Positions 34,263 through 43,712 are shown, counted from the stretch's first letter. The stretch is DNA of 64,000 nucleotides from an uncultured Mucilaginibacter sp. (GCA_913775265.1 CAJYJH010000068.1:62001-126000); one strand, 5' to 3'. Notes: a model not told the origin generated them from the letters alone. Program-made: numbers and translations.

Positions 34263-34715
34263 TTATAAAACTTTCAGTACTATATAACTCTTCCCATTAA
34301 AATCAAACTGATCGTCTGCTTTAGCTCCTTTAAGTTTAAGTCCGATAGGCGATGCTGTTGAAATAGCTACATATACCTCGTTGTCTGCCTTAATATTCCC
34401 CGCACTAATTGACAAATAAAAGTTCCCTTGATTAGTTTTGACCACACTACCGGCCTCGGCTGTAGTCGATCGCCCATTGATACCTATGCGATTTAGCGCG
34501 ACCATCAATTTATTAGCCTCATTTAATTGGGTAAGGTTACGATTAGTTTCTTGCTGAGCCATCTCGCGCCCGGTTTCGTATTTATCGCCCGCGCTGCTTT
34601 TAGTATCATTGTTGGCAGCTTGCTGGGCTTCGGCAATGGCTTGCTGCGCTGCATCCATACGCTGTTGCACATAATGAACGCACTGCTGGTGTAATTGCTC
34701 TTTTAAAGTACTCAT
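34263..34715 (-). CDS. GreA/GreB-like C-terminal-domain protein
   Basis: A 150-residue protein. An N-terminal helical part (QQRMDAAQQAIAEAQQAANNDTKSSAGDKYETGREMAQQET) resembles a coiled-coil finger like that of Gre factors, with the acidic tip replaced by Lys/Ser/Asp. The C-terminal part (NEVYVAISTASPIGLKLKGAKADDQFDFNGKSYIVLKVL) matches the FKBP-like Gre C-terminal domain (SPLG..L.GKK.GD pattern). It may bind RNA polymerase's secondary channel, but true transcript-cleavage activity is doubtful. ATG at 34715 is used instead of the track TTG. Confidence 0.72.
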   Translation of the reverse strand: MSTLKEQLHQQCVHYVQQRMDAAQQAIAEAQQAANNDTKSSAGDKYETGREMAQQETNRNLTQLNEANKLMVALNRIGINGRSTTAEAGSVVKTNQGNFYLSISAGNIKADNEVYVAISTASPIGLKLKGAKADDQFDFNGKSYIVLKVL

Positions 34716-34720
34716 CAAAC

Positions 34721-34755
34721 AAAAAAGTCCTGCTTAAACCACTTAAGCAGGACTT
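34721..34755 (-). terminator. Terminator of the arabinofuranosidase gene
   Basis: AAGTCCTGCTTAA and TTAAGCAGGACTT form perfect 13-bp arms, followed on the minus strand by TTTTTT. It lies only a few bases upstream of the Gre-like ATG. Confidence 0.82.
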
Positions 34756-34776
34756 GCCGGTAAATATAGCTATATT

Positions 34777-36312
34777 TTAATTCAGCTCTAAAGCTACTAC
34801 TGATTTTGCAGGTAAACTTACCATCAGTCTGTCACCATCGCGCTTTGCACCGTTAAAAGTTTTAGGCACTACGTTCATTGGTTTGGTAAACGTATTTACA
34901 TCAGCCGTACTATTGGCAGTAAGTACTTGCCCGGTAACTTTACTCCATTTCACATCTTTAAAAGCAGTGCTTACATCAATACTGTTATGCGAATCTAAGT
35001 TAACCAGTGTGATATGCACCTTTCCGGCTTTGTCTTGCGAAGCAGATACATTTACTGCAGGCAGCTTGTTACCGTCAAACTCGTAGTCAGGGGTATTTAA
35101 TTGTATAGGCAGATATTTAGCATCCTGGTGTACCTTATACATATCAAATATATAATAAGTAGGTGTCAACAGCATTTTCTCTTTATCTGTCAAGATTAAC
35201 GATTGTAACACATTAATGGCTTGTGCTATGTTAGCCATTTTTACCCGGTCGCAATGGTTGTTAAATATGTTAAGGTTAGTACCTGCTACCAACGCATCGC
35301 GCAAACTATTTTGTTGGTACAAAAATCCCGGGTTAGTGTTTGGCTCTACGTTAGTCCACACCCCCCATTCGTCAACAACCAGTGCTACCCGCTTCTTCGG
35401 GTCATACTTATCCATAATGGCGGAGTGCTTGGTTACGTATTCTTCCATACGCAGGGTATTCTTGATGGTATTGAAGTATTCTTTTTCACCAAAACCGGTT
35501 GCAGGGCCTTTATCGTTCCATCGGCCGGTAGGCAAAGTGTAGCTGTGTAAAGACAAGCCCCACATACGAGTGCCTACCTTTTTCATCATGGTTTCAGTCC
35601 AGTCGTAATCACCATCGCTTGGTCCGCAGGCTATTTTGCGCAACCTAACATTAGGATAGTCGCGTGCATAAGTAGCGTAGCGGCGGTACTCGTCGGCATA
35701 ATGCTCTGCGGTCATGTTGCCACCGCAGCCCCAGCTTTCGTTACCCACGCCCCAAAATTTAACATTGTATGATCCGGGATGTCCGTTTTGCTTACGTAAC
35801 GCCGTGAGCGGACTTGCACCGTCAAAATTTAGGTATTCTACCCACTTGCTCATTTCTTCCACCGTACCACTGCCTACGTTGGCCGATACATAGGGCTCGG
35901 TATTCAATAACTTACACAACTCTAAAAACTCGTGGGTACCAAAGCTATTATCTTCCACTACCCCACCCCAGTTAGTGTTGATCATTTTAGGGCGTTGTAC
36001 CCGCGGACCAATACCATCGCGCCAGTGATACTCATCGGCAAAGCAGCCGCCGGGCCAGCGCAGGTTAGGGATTTTGATACGTTTTAAGGCGTTTACAATA
36101 TCCAGCCTGATGCGATCTTGTTTTTGAACCGGTAGATTTTTATCTACCCAAAAGCCACCGTAAATACCGTGACCCAAATGCTCTGCAAAGTGGCCGTAAA
36201 TGTGCCTGCTAATAGTGTCTTTTGAGTCATTACTTACCGTAATGCTCGCTTTTTTTTGGGCGTAGCTGTTAAAGCTGATGCCAGCTAACAGCAGAAGTAA
36301 ATATTTTTTCAA
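34777..36312 (-). CDS. Alpha-L-arabinofuranosidase, GH51
   Basis: A 511-residue exported glycosidase with a signal peptide (MKKYLLLLLAGISFNSYAQ). It releases terminal arabinofuranose from arabinan or arabinoxylan. GH51 marks: ISRHIYGHFAEHLGHGIYGG, NLRWPGGCFADEYHW, acid/base Glu in GVGNESWGCGG, and nucleophile Glu in ALVVDEWGVWTN. The C-terminal 120 residues form a beta-sandwich. It may act with the GH43 enzyme at 46218, though the two are not in one operon. A run of eight A falls just after the signal peptide (QKKAS). Confidence 0.94.
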   Translation of the reverse strand: MKKYLLLLLAGISFNSYAQKKASITVSNDSKDTISRHIYGHFAEHLGHGIYGGFWVDKNLPVQKQDRIRLDIVNALKRIKIPNLRWPGGCFADEYHWRDGIGPRVQRPKMINTNWGGVVEDNSFGTHEFLELCKLLNTEPYVSANVGSGTVEEMSKWVEYLNFDGASPLTALRKQNGHPGSYNVKFWGVGNESWGCGGNMTAEHYADEYRRYATYARDYPNVRLRKIACGPSDGDYDWTETMMKKVGTRMWGLSLHSYTLPTGRWNDKGPATGFGEKEYFNTIKNTLRMEEYVTKHSAIMDKYDPKKRVALVVDEWGVWTNVEPNTNPGFLYQQNSLRDALVAGTNLNIFNNHCDRVKMANIAQAINVLQSLILTDKEKMLLTPTYYIFDMYKVHQDAKYLPIQLNTPDYEFDGNKLPAVNVSASQDKAGKVHITLVNLDSHNSIDVSTAFKDVKWSKVTGQVLTANSTADVNTFTKPMNVVPKTFNGAKRDGDRLMVSLPAKSVVALELN

Positions 36313-36438
36313 GGTTAAGAGAATTGGTTAATTGTCAATTATACAATTATATGATATATACCAATTCCATTTCAAGAATTATACTATATTTACATCATTT
36401 CCTGACCATTAGCACCAGTTTATAACAACCCGCTATCA

Positions 36439-38235
36439 TTACTTATCGTTATTATACTTGTTGAGTGCCAGTGCAGCACTAATTAAACTTAAGTGGGTAA
36501 ACGCTTGCGGAAAATTACCTAACTGTTGCCCGCGTTTACTTAACTGCTCGGAGTATAATCGCAGAGGATTGCCATATCCCAGTATTTTAGCATAAACTTC
36601 GTTAGCCTTATCCAATTCGCCGGCTTTGGCTAAACACTCAGCATACCAAAACGAACACATAGTAAATGTGCCTTCTTCTTCGCCGCCAAGCCCATCAATA
36701 TTTAGTTCGCTGTTACGGTAACGGTATATTAATACATCCAGTTTCAACTCACGTTCTACAGCTTCCAAAGTTTTTAACCAGCGCGGGTCTGTTGGTGTAA
36801 TAAAGCGCACCATCGGCATCAGCAACACCGATGCATCCATGGTTTGTCCGCCTAAATACTGTACGTAGGCTTCTTTTTCGGGGTTCCAGAAATCATTATA
36901 AACATTCAGGAATATCTCATCCCGCACAGCATACCAGCGTTCGCGCGGGAACGGAAACGAGCGCGATTCGCCAATTTTAATACCACGGTCTAAAGCTACC
37001 CAACACATTAGCCTCGAATGTAAAAAAGCACGTTTCTCACCGCGTATTTCCCACAGGCCATGGTCAGGGTCTTGCCAATGCTCACAAACAAAGTCAATCT
37101 GTTTGGTAATCATCTGCCAAAACTCAAAGGTGATTTGTCCGTCGTATTTATTAAACAAATAAATGGTATCAATCAGCTCACCATAAATATCCATCTGCTT
37201 CTGCCCAAACGCATTGTTACCAATTAGTACCGGCTTAGAGTCTTTATATCCGGCAAACTGTGTAAGTTCAGTTTCTGCATTAGGGTGATTGCCATCCATG
37301 GTATACATCAAATGCATATCATCAGCAATGCAATTAGCCTCAACCCATTTCATGTAATTCTCAGCATCCTCAATAAAACCGAGTCTCAGCAGTACATACA
37401 TGGTAAAAGAGGCATCCCTCACCCATGAGTAACGATAGTCCCAGTTGCGGATTCCACCCAAGGTTTCGGGCAGGGCAAAAGTTGCTGCTGCCATTACCGA
37501 TCCGTAAATGCGCGACGTCAGTAGTTTTAAAGTGATAGCCGATCGCCTTACTGTTTCTTCCCATCGACCGGTAAACGTACATTGACTGGTCCACTTCTTC
37601 CAAAAATCGTAGGTACGGTTATAGCAGTTGAGGCAGTAATGATGAAAATCTGTTTTAAACCCACTTTCCTCAATACTATTCTGTAGTACAAAGCAGGCGG
37701 TTTCACCTTGCTTCAATAAAAACGTTTCATTAACATCCTGCTTATCCGAAACTAACTTTATATCAGACCACAAGTGTAGTTCTTGCCCATCTTCGGCCTT
37801 AAATACAATACGGTTTTCGTCAGTGCTGACAATGTTATGTGGCGTTTCTGCATAATTAAATCGGGGTTGGCAAATTAAATCGAAATTGGTATCGCCACGC
37901 ACTGCAGTAACTTTGCGTACAATAGTAAATACACCGTTATCATCCACAATGGGCATAAAATCGGTTATCTCAGCAATGCCTTCATCAGCAAAGAAACGGG
38001 TAACTAATATGGCCGAATCCGTTAGATAAATTTGTTTATTGCTTACGTGAGTAAACTGCGGAGTGATGGAAAAATATCCTCCTTTTTCTTTATCTAACAG
38101 TGCCCCAAATACAGTAGGCGAATCAAAACGAGGCAGGCACAAGTAATCAATAGAACCGGCGTTAGAAACCAGCGCTACAGTGTGAAGATTACCTATAACG
38201 CCATAGTTCTCAATTGGTTCATAGGCATCTTTCAT
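36439..38235 (-). CDS. Glycoside hydrolase family 15 protein
   Basis: A 598-residue cytosolic protein with an N-terminal beta-sandwich (about 1-230; YEPIENYGVIGNLHTVALVSNAGSIDYLCLPRFDSPTVFGALLD) and an (alpha/alpha)6 barrel. GH15 marks: ETLGGIRNWDYRYSWVRDASFT near residue 258, HGLWEIRGEKRAFLHSRLMCWVALDRG (candidate acid Glu), and GLGGEEEGTFTMCSFWYAECLAKAG (candidate base Glu). Members act as glucoamylase, glucodextranase or trehalase; which is not clear here. The gap before the GH51 gene (36313-36438) shows no terminator. Confidence 0.92.
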   Translation of the reverse strand: MKDAYEPIENYGVIGNLHTVALVSNAGSIDYLCLPRFDSPTVFGALLDKEKGGYFSITPQFTHVSNKQIYLTDSAILVTRFFADEGIAEITDFMPIVDDNGVFTIVRKVTAVRGDTNFDLICQPRFNYAETPHNIVSTDENRIVFKAEDGQELHLWSDIKLVSDKQDVNETFLLKQGETACFVLQNSIEESGFKTDFHHYCLNCYNRTYDFWKKWTSQCTFTGRWEETVRRSAITLKLLTSRIYGSVMAAATFALPETLGGIRNWDYRYSWVRDASFTMYVLLRLGFIEDAENYMKWVEANCIADDMHLMYTMDGNHPNAETELTQFAGYKDSKPVLIGNNAFGQKQMDIYGELIDTIYLFNKYDGQITFEFWQMITKQIDFVCEHWQDPDHGLWEIRGEKRAFLHSRLMCWVALDRGIKIGESRSFPFPRERWYAVRDEIFLNVYNDFWNPEKEAYVQYLGGQTMDASVLLMPMVRFITPTDPRWLKTLEAVERELKLDVLIYRYRNSELNIDGLGGEEEGTFTMCSFWYAECLAKAGELDKANEVYAKILGYGNPLRLYSEQLSKRGQQLGNFPQAFTHLSLISAALALNKYNNDK

Positions 38236-38526
38236 AGTTGTATCAGTTTTAATAATTATGTATCAGCAATATTATTTTACCCATCTGCACTGCTGCCATG
38301 AGTGATTTTGTGCAAGTATCCTATCGGACAGTAGTAATCAAACAACCATCCTACCTGATAAAATCTTCTACTTAACACTATTTATTTCAGCTTGTTTACA
38401 CCCTGATTGTTTAACTGTAGTTGATTTGATTAATTATAACTTAACAAAGTGTTAAAACAGAAGTATGCCCTTAAAAGTTGTATACCCACTGGTAAAAGCC
38501 ATTTACAGCGCCAGTACGGGATATTT

Positions 38527-39264
38527 ATGAGAATAAACGAGGACGAAAATGCAATTGCCTTTTACCAGGAGGCACTCGATCATTTAAAAGAAAGCGGCAT
38601 AGAATTTTTATTGGGCGGAGCTTTTGCTATTTTTCATTACAGCGGTATTTACCGTGATACTAAAGACCTAGACGTTTACTGCAAATCGGTTGATTGCCCG
38701 CGCATATTAAAATATTTTAACGACCGCGGTTACGAAACCCAATTTACTGATGCCCGATGGCTGGCCAAGATTTTTAAGGGCGAATATTTCATAGACTTAA
38801 TTTTTGATACCGTAAATAACATCTGCAAGGTTGACGATACTTGGTTTCAGCGAGCAGAAGATGCCAGCTTTTTTGACCGCAATGTAAAGCTCCTATCTCC
38901 CGAAGAATTGATATGGAGTAAAATCTACGTACAAAATCGCGAACGTTTTGACGGGGCTGATATTAACCACCTTTTGGTACAAGTAGGCGCCGACCTGGAC
39001 TGGCATCACCTGCTGTTCAGGCTCGATCAGCATTGGCAATTATTACTGGCCCAGGTAATCACTTTTCAATTTGTTTACCCTGCCGATTATCAACAAATAA
39101 TTCCGCGTTGGTTGTATGATGAACTGTTGCGCCGGGCAGCCGAGCAGTTTGACCTGCCATCACCCGAAGAAAAAGTTTGCCGTGGTCCGATGATTGACCA
39201 AACTCAATATAGCGTTGATATAAAAGACTGGAACTATAAATCGTATACTATAAAAACAGTTTAA
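38527..39264 (+). CDS. Nucleotidyltransferase-fold protein
   Basis: A 245-residue protein with the minimal NTase fold: FLLGGAFAIFHYSG (GG/GA loop), RDTKDLDVYC (the DxD metal pair), and FIDLIFD (third carboxylate). SPEELIWSKIYVQNRERFDGADINHLL matches the C-terminal helices seen in AbiEii- and DUF6036-like NTases. ATG at 38527 is chosen; the track's GTG at 38449 adds a poorly coding segment. A metallophosphoesterase gene starts five bases after its stop. The substrate is unknown. Candidates include protein or RNA nucleotidylation, by family analogy only. Confidence 0.8.
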   Translation: MRINEDENAIAFYQEALDHLKESGIEFLLGGAFAIFHYSGIYRDTKDLDVYCKSVDCPRILKYFNDRGYETQFTDARWLAKIFKGEYFIDLIFDTVNNICKVDDTWFQRAEDASFFDRNVKLLSPEELIWSKIYVQNRERFDGADINHLLVQVGADLDWHHLLFRLDQHWQLLLAQVITFQFVYPADYQQIIPRWLYDELLRRAAEQFDLPSPEEKVCRGPMIDQTQYSVDIKDWNYKSYTIKTV

Positions 39265-39269
39265 CAGCA

Positions 39270-40010
39270 ATGGAACAAAAAAATATAACCCGTATTGCAG
39301 CTGTTGGCGATATACACGTACGCGAAACAGACCGTGGTAAATGGGTGGAATACTTTAGAGAAGTATCGAGTAAAGCTGATGTACTACTAATTTGCGGCGA
39401 CCTTACTGATACCGGCGATGAGGACGAAGCTCAGGTTTTAGCCAACGAGCTGCGCGCTTGTACCATTCCGGTGATCTGCGTTTTAGGAAATCACGACTAT
39501 GAAAAGGGGCGCCAGAAACTGATTAGGCAGGCCATACAAAATCATAACGTGCATGTGTTAGATGGCGAAGCCATGACTATAGGTAATGTTGGTTTTGCCG
39601 GTGTTAAAGGTTTTGGCGGCGGTTTTGACCGCTACCTGTTAACTATGTTTGGCGAGGATGCCAATAAAGCCTATGTGCAAGAATCTGTTGACGAAGCGTT
39701 GCACTTAGAGCGCGCGTTGCAAAAGCTGGATGCCGATGCGCAAGTGCATAAAAAAATAGCCGTTTTGCATTACTCGCCTATCAAGGCAACAGTAGTTGGC
39801 GAGCCCGAGGAGATCTACCCGTTTTTAGGCTCATCACGGCTGGCCGAAACGCTGATGCGTAACAACGTACTGGCTGCATTTCATGGTCATGCACACGCGG
39901 GTACGCTCGAAGGCACCATCAACAACACTGATATTAAGGTATTTAATGTAGCTAAACCGGTGTTAACGAAAGCTGGCTACGAGTGTCCTTATTACCTTTT
40001 TGATGTCTAA
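39270..40010 (+). CDS. Calcineurin-like metallophosphoesterase
   Basis: A 246-residue dimetal phosphoesterase with all five motifs: GDIHVRE, LLICGDLTD, VLGNHDYE, VLHYSP and HGHAHAGT. There is no signal peptide, so it is cytosolic. It follows the nucleotidyltransferase gene with a five-base gap, so the two are almost certainly co-expressed and perhaps act as opposing transfer and removal enzymes (inference). Hydrolysis of phosphodiesters is likely but the substrate is not. Confidence 0.92.
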   Translation: MEQKNITRIAAVGDIHVRETDRGKWVEYFREVSSKADVLLICGDLTDTGDEDEAQVLANELRACTIPVICVLGNHDYEKGRQKLIRQAIQNHNVHVLDGEAMTIGNVGFAGVKGFGGGFDRYLLTMFGEDANKAYVQESVDEALHLERALQKLDADAQVHKKIAVLHYSPIKATVVGEPEEIYPFLGSSRLAETLMRNNVLAAFHGHAHAGTLEGTINNTDIKVFNVAKPVLTKAGYECPYYLFDV

Positions 40011-40104
40011 AAGTTGTAACAAGTTTATTGCACGTGTAAAACCTTTTTAAACCTTGGCTTGTAATTTGCATCATACACTACATCAGAATCAAATTATTAC
40101 ACTT

Positions 40105-40413
40105 ATGAAAAAGACTTTTTTGTTATTCGGTTTAATACTTGCTGTTATAGTTTCGTCTACTGATTTTACCATGGCACAACGCCGTAAAATGAGTTCACAG
40201 GCCAAAGGCGCCTTAATTGGTGGTGCCGGTGGTGCCATTGCCGGTGGTTTAATTGGCGGCGGTGTTAAAGGTGCTTTAATTGGTGGTGCTATAGGTGCTG
40301 GTGGTGGTTACGTAATTGGTAACGAACACCGTCGCAACAAAGCCAAAAGACGTGCCTATTATCGTTCGACAAGGAAAAACTCACGCTACTACAGCAGACG
40401 CCGTTATAATTAA
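40105..40413 (+). CDS. Small exported glycine-zipper protein
   Basis: A 102-residue protein with a signal peptide (FLLFGLILAVIVSSTDFTMAQ), then a glycine zipper over residues 32-70 (GALIGGAGGAIAGGLIGGG, GALIGGAIGAGGGYVIGN), and a strongly basic Arg/Tyr tail (YYRSTRKNSRYYSRRRYN). Glycine-zipper segments insert in membranes or pack as helical hairpins; the basic tail may bind polyanions such as LPS. ATG at 40105 is chosen because it opens the signal peptide. Confidence 0.78.
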   Translation: MKKTFLLFGLILAVIVSSTDFTMAQRRKMSSQAKGALIGGAGGAIAGGLIGGGVKGALIGGAIGAGGGYVIGNEHRRNKAKRRAYYRSTRKNSRYYSRRRYN

Positions 40414-40433
40414 TTGTCGTCGGATGTGAACAT

Positions 40434-40469
40434 AAAAAAAGCGATGCTCAGAAGAGGATCGCTTTTTTT
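40434..40469 (+). terminator. Terminator of the glycine-zipper gene
   Basis: AAAAAAAGCGAT and ATCGCTTTTTTT arms, 12-base loop, 20 bases after the stop. Confidence 0.85.
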
Positions 40470-40539
40470 ATGCTTGATGAATAAAGACAAAACTATGATT
40501 TAATGGTTGCTGTTGACTTTGTAGTTATTAATCAAAAAT

Positions 40540-41112
40540 ATGTCGACTATACAAATTCTGAATCGCGAGACATTATCAGATCAAAAGTATCCGCTTAAAA
40601 CATTCACTTATTTAAAGCCGGATGCCGATGGGAAAATGCAGGAGCAAAAAACAGAAGTATACTATCGCCCCGATGCTGTTGCTGCGCTATTGTATGATCA
40701 AGATAAACAGAAGCTATTGCTAACCAAACAGTTCAGGCTGCCTACTTATTTAAACGGTAATGAGTCGGGCTACATTACAGAAGCATGCGCCGGTTTGATT
40801 GATGATGGCGAAACACCAGAGCAAACCATCGTTCGCGAAGCTAAAGAAGAATTATGCATTGATATTAGTAACCTGCGTAAAATAGGAGCCGTATACACAT
40901 CAGCCGGTGGCATTACCGAATATTTGCATTTGTTTATTGCGGTTTATGACTCATCGGCTTTTAAAGCAACGTTTGGAGGTTTAGCTGCCGAGGGCGAAGT
41001 TATTGAACCTATTGAGTTAAATTTTGAAGAAGCCAAAACAATGTTAAAAGATGGGCAGTTTAATGATGCAAAAACTGTCATGCTATTGCAATATTACTTT
41101 TTTTTTTGTTAA
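40540..41112 (+). CDS. nudK: NudK-type NUDIX hydrolase (GDP-mannose pyrophosphatase-like)
   Basis: A 190-residue protein, the length of E. coli NudK. The Nudix box is AGLIDDGETPEQTIVREAKEELCID at about residues 86-110. TEVYYRPDAVAALLYDQDKQKLLLTKQFRLPTYLNG is the NudK/ADP-ribose pyrophosphatase N-terminal pattern. It probably cleaves GDP-mannose or a related nucleotide sugar, which would fit manA and the glycan genes nearby. The last codons form a run of ten T (YYFFFC), a slippage-prone end without evident functional effect. Confidence 0.85.
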   Translation: MSTIQILNRETLSDQKYPLKTFTYLKPDADGKMQEQKTEVYYRPDAVAALLYDQDKQKLLLTKQFRLPTYLNGNESGYITEACAGLIDDGETPEQTIVREAKEELCIDISNLRKIGAVYTSAGGITEYLHLFIAVYDSSAFKATFGGLAAEGEVIEPIELNFEEAKTMLKDGQFNDAKTVMLLQYYFFFC

Positions 41113-41204
41113 TTACAATCGGTTTGACAAAGCTTTTTAAAGGAGCAACAAAACCATACATAAACCTTAAACCAATATTTAATTATTGTATTTGATTGGA
41201 CTGA

Positions 41205-42446
41205 ATGGTTAATAAGATCATTGCTTTTATTGTTATATACCTCTTCGCTGCAAATGCGCTTTTTGCGCAAGACAGTACGATGGTATCTACCTTTAAGCAA
41301 GCACAAATTGATACTGTTGGCCAAAAAGACCTGATTGATGTTTTTAAAAAGTTCTTCAGGCCCAACAAACCGTCAACACGACTTAATGCGCAAGAGGGTA
41401 AGGTTTACTTTTCTTTTTTACCTACAGCTTCTACCCTACCCGATGGCGGCGGCAAAATGTTTATTACCTCCACTACAGCTGGCTTTTATTTAGGTAGTCA
41501 GCAAACCACCAACCTTTCCAGCTTTACGTTTACACCATATTTTAACTTTAAAGGCCGTTTCGGCTTACCGCTACGTTCGAGTATTTGGTTTAATAATAAC
41601 CAGTGGTACTTGGCCGGCGATACCCGTTTTATGGTATATCCGCAGGATACCTGGGGATTGGGAGGCAATCAGCCCGAAGAAAACCGTATGCGGGTAGATT
41701 ACCGTTACATCCGATTTTACCAAAGCTTGTACCGTCGTATTAAATCTTATTTTTTTGCGGGTGTTGGCTATAACCTTGATTACCACATGCGTATTAAAGG
41801 CAATTACGCTAACAACGATCTGCAAGACGTTTCGGGTTATGCCTTTGGTACTGATTATGGTCAAAACTCTTTATCGTCCGGGGTTACTTTTAATCTGCTT
41901 TATGATACCCGTAACAACTCCATCAACCCACTACCCGGCTGCTATGCTAATTTAATTTACCGGATTAATACTCCGGTATTGGGTAGTAACCGCACCTGGA
42001 CTTCCGTTTACGCAGACATGCGTAAATATATTTCGCTCAACCCGGGCAAACCTGCTCAACAAAATACACTTGCGCTCTGGACTTATTTCTGGAGTACCTT
42101 AGACCGCGGCGCACCATACTTAAGCTTGCCCAGCGTAGGTTGGGATTTATATAATCGCTCGGGCCGGGGTGTTGAGCAGAACCGCTACCGTGGGCAAAGT
42201 TTGTGGTATACCGAAGCCGAATACCGCCGCAGTATAACCAGCAATGGTCTACTCGGTTTTGTATTGTTCGCCAATTTGACATCAGTAAACGAACCAGATA
42301 CCCGCCAGTTTAATTATTTCCACCCGGCTGGCGGCGGTGGTCTGCGCATTAAAATCAATAAAGCATCTAATACCAACATCGCCATTGATTATGGCTTTAG
42401 CAAGGGTTATTCGTCTATCAGATTAAATTTGGGCGAAGCATTTTAA
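41205..42446 (+). CDS. BamA/TamA-like outer-membrane barrel protein
   Basis: A 413-residue exported protein with a signal peptide (KIIAFIVIYLFAANALFAQ). It lacks clear POTRA domains; most of the length is a beta barrel of the bacterial surface antigen type (YFFAGVGYNLDYHMRI; SGVTFNLLYDTRNNSINPLPGCYANLIYRI with the NNS-P-G turn seen in these barrels), ending in SIRLNLGEAF with the C-terminal Phe. A role in OM assembly or transport is possible, but without POTRA domains it may be only a barrel. The ATG follows a long AT-rich gap. Confidence 0.82.
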   Translation: MVNKIIAFIVIYLFAANALFAQDSTMVSTFKQAQIDTVGQKDLIDVFKKFFRPNKPSTRLNAQEGKVYFSFLPTASTLPDGGGKMFITSTTAGFYLGSQQTTNLSSFTFTPYFNFKGRFGLPLRSSIWFNNNQWYLAGDTRFMVYPQDTWGLGGNQPEENRMRVDYRYIRFYQSLYRRIKSYFFAGVGYNLDYHMRIKGNYANNDLQDVSGYAFGTDYGQNSLSSGVTFNLLYDTRNNSINPLPGCYANLIYRINTPVLGSNRTWTSVYADMRKYISLNPGKPAQQNTLALWTYFWSTLDRGAPYLSLPSVGWDLYNRSGRGVEQNRYRGQSLWYTEAEYRRSITSNGLLGFVLFANLTSVNEPDTRQFNYFHPAGGGGLRIKINKASNTNIAIDYGFSKGYSSIRLNLGEAF

Positions 42447-42677
42447 TTTTTTTATGCCATCAATGTTTCGTGAAGGGTGATACCTTTTTGATAGTTGTGC
42501 TATAGGTTTTTTAAAAGTAATGGAAACATAACAGGCTTTTGCTACCATACTTATAACTGTGAATCCTTGCATAGCTGCTAAAACGTTATACTTTAGCTTA
42601 AAACATAATTAGTTAAAAAGCCGGCGTTTACAGTTTATCATAATATTAATTACATTAGCCAGGCATAATGAGGTAAA

Positions 42678-43712
42678 ATGAGCATTCCTGAAAAAGAAAT
42701 TACAATTTATGATATTGCCAGAGAGCTGAATATTTCGGGCGCCACGGTAAGCCGTGCCCTGATGGATCACCCGTCTGTAAATATCCATACCAAGCAAAAG
42801 GTACAGGATGCCGCTAAAAGAATGGGCTACCGTTCTAACCAACTGGCCAGCAACCTCCGTAAAAAGAAGAGTAACATCATCGGCATTATTGTAGGTAACC
42901 TCAATAGTAGCTTTATGTCTAACGTTATTTTCGGGGTTGAAAAAGTGTTAAGTGATGCAGGTTATAACTTAATTATCAGCCAGTCGTTGGATAGTGTTTC
43001 CAAAGAAATTGCCATAGCGCAAGCCATGTATAATAACCGGGTAGATGGCCTATTAGTATCGCTGGCTTACAGTACCGAAAATGCCGACCACTTTGAAAGC
43101 TTTGTTAAACGAGGCATCCCGCTGGTTTATTTTGACCGTGCGTGGCCTCACCCTGAATGCCCCAGTGTAGAAATTGATAATGTCAGGGCAGCTTATGAAA
43201 TAACCAGCCATCTAATTAAGCAAGGCTGCAAGCGCATTGCACATGTTACCGCATTTAAATTAAGCAGTGTTGCAGCAGATAGATTTAAAGGCTATCGCCA
43301 AGCTTTGGAAGAACATAGCATTCCGTTTGACGAAAGCTTAGTGATACCTACACAACTTACCCTGGAGGCAGGTGTTGAAGCAGCACATACATTATTGAAC
43401 ATGACTGAACGACCGGACGGCGTATTTGTAACCAATGATGCCTGCGCAGTAAGCTGTATGCAAGAACTAAAACGCCACGGCGTACGCATACCCGGGGATA
43501 TTGCCTTTGCTGGTTTTAATAACGATACTGAGTCCAGCATTATAGAACCTAATTTAACTACTGTAAACTATAAGGGCTACGAAATGGGCACTACAGCTGC
43601 ACAAATTCTGCTCGACCGTTTGAATAACGCCAACGACAAAAAAGGCCGTAAAAACCGGCTCATTCAACCTTCAGAAATTATTATCCGGGCATCATCCCTA
43701 CATCAAGGTTAA
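42678..43712 (+). CDS. LacI-family transcriptional regulator
   Basis: A 344-residue repressor/activator. The N-terminal helix-turn-helix ITIYDIARELNISGATVSRALMDHPSVN binds DNA, followed by the hinge helix (SNQLASNLRKKKSNIIGIIV). The periplasmic-binding-like effector domain runs from about 62 to 340 (GVFVTNDACAVSCMQELKRHG; DIAFAGFNND). The effector is probably a sugar or sugar phosphate. The gene lies 99 bases upstream of an MFS gene in the same direction, the likely target, though no clear palindromic operator was found in the gap. Confidence 0.95.
   Translation: MSIPEKEITIYDIARELNISGATVSRALMDHPSVNIHTKQKVQDAAKRMGYRSNQLASNLRKKKSNIIGIIVGNLNSSFMSNVIFGVEKVLSDAGYNLIISQSLDSVSKEIAIAQAMYNNRVDGLLVSLAYSTENADHFESFVKRGIPLVYFDRAWPHPECPSVEIDNVRAAYEITSHLIKQGCKRIAHVTAFKLSSVAADRFKGYRQALEEHSIPFDESLVIPTQLTLEAGVEAAHTLLNMTERPDGVFVTNDACAVSCMQELKRHGVRIPGDIAFAGFNNDTESSIIEPNLTTVNYKGYEMGTTAAQILLDRLNNANDKKGRKNRLIQPSEIIIRASSLHQG

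Noticed and set aside
36250-36257. A8 run near the GH51 signal peptide
   Set aside because: Common codon use for QKK in an AT-rich genome; no favourable frame consequence seen.
41098-41107. Run of ten T at the end of nudK
   Set aside because: The gene is already the expected length and the run only encodes the last residues, so slippage would add or remove a tail with little functional meaning.
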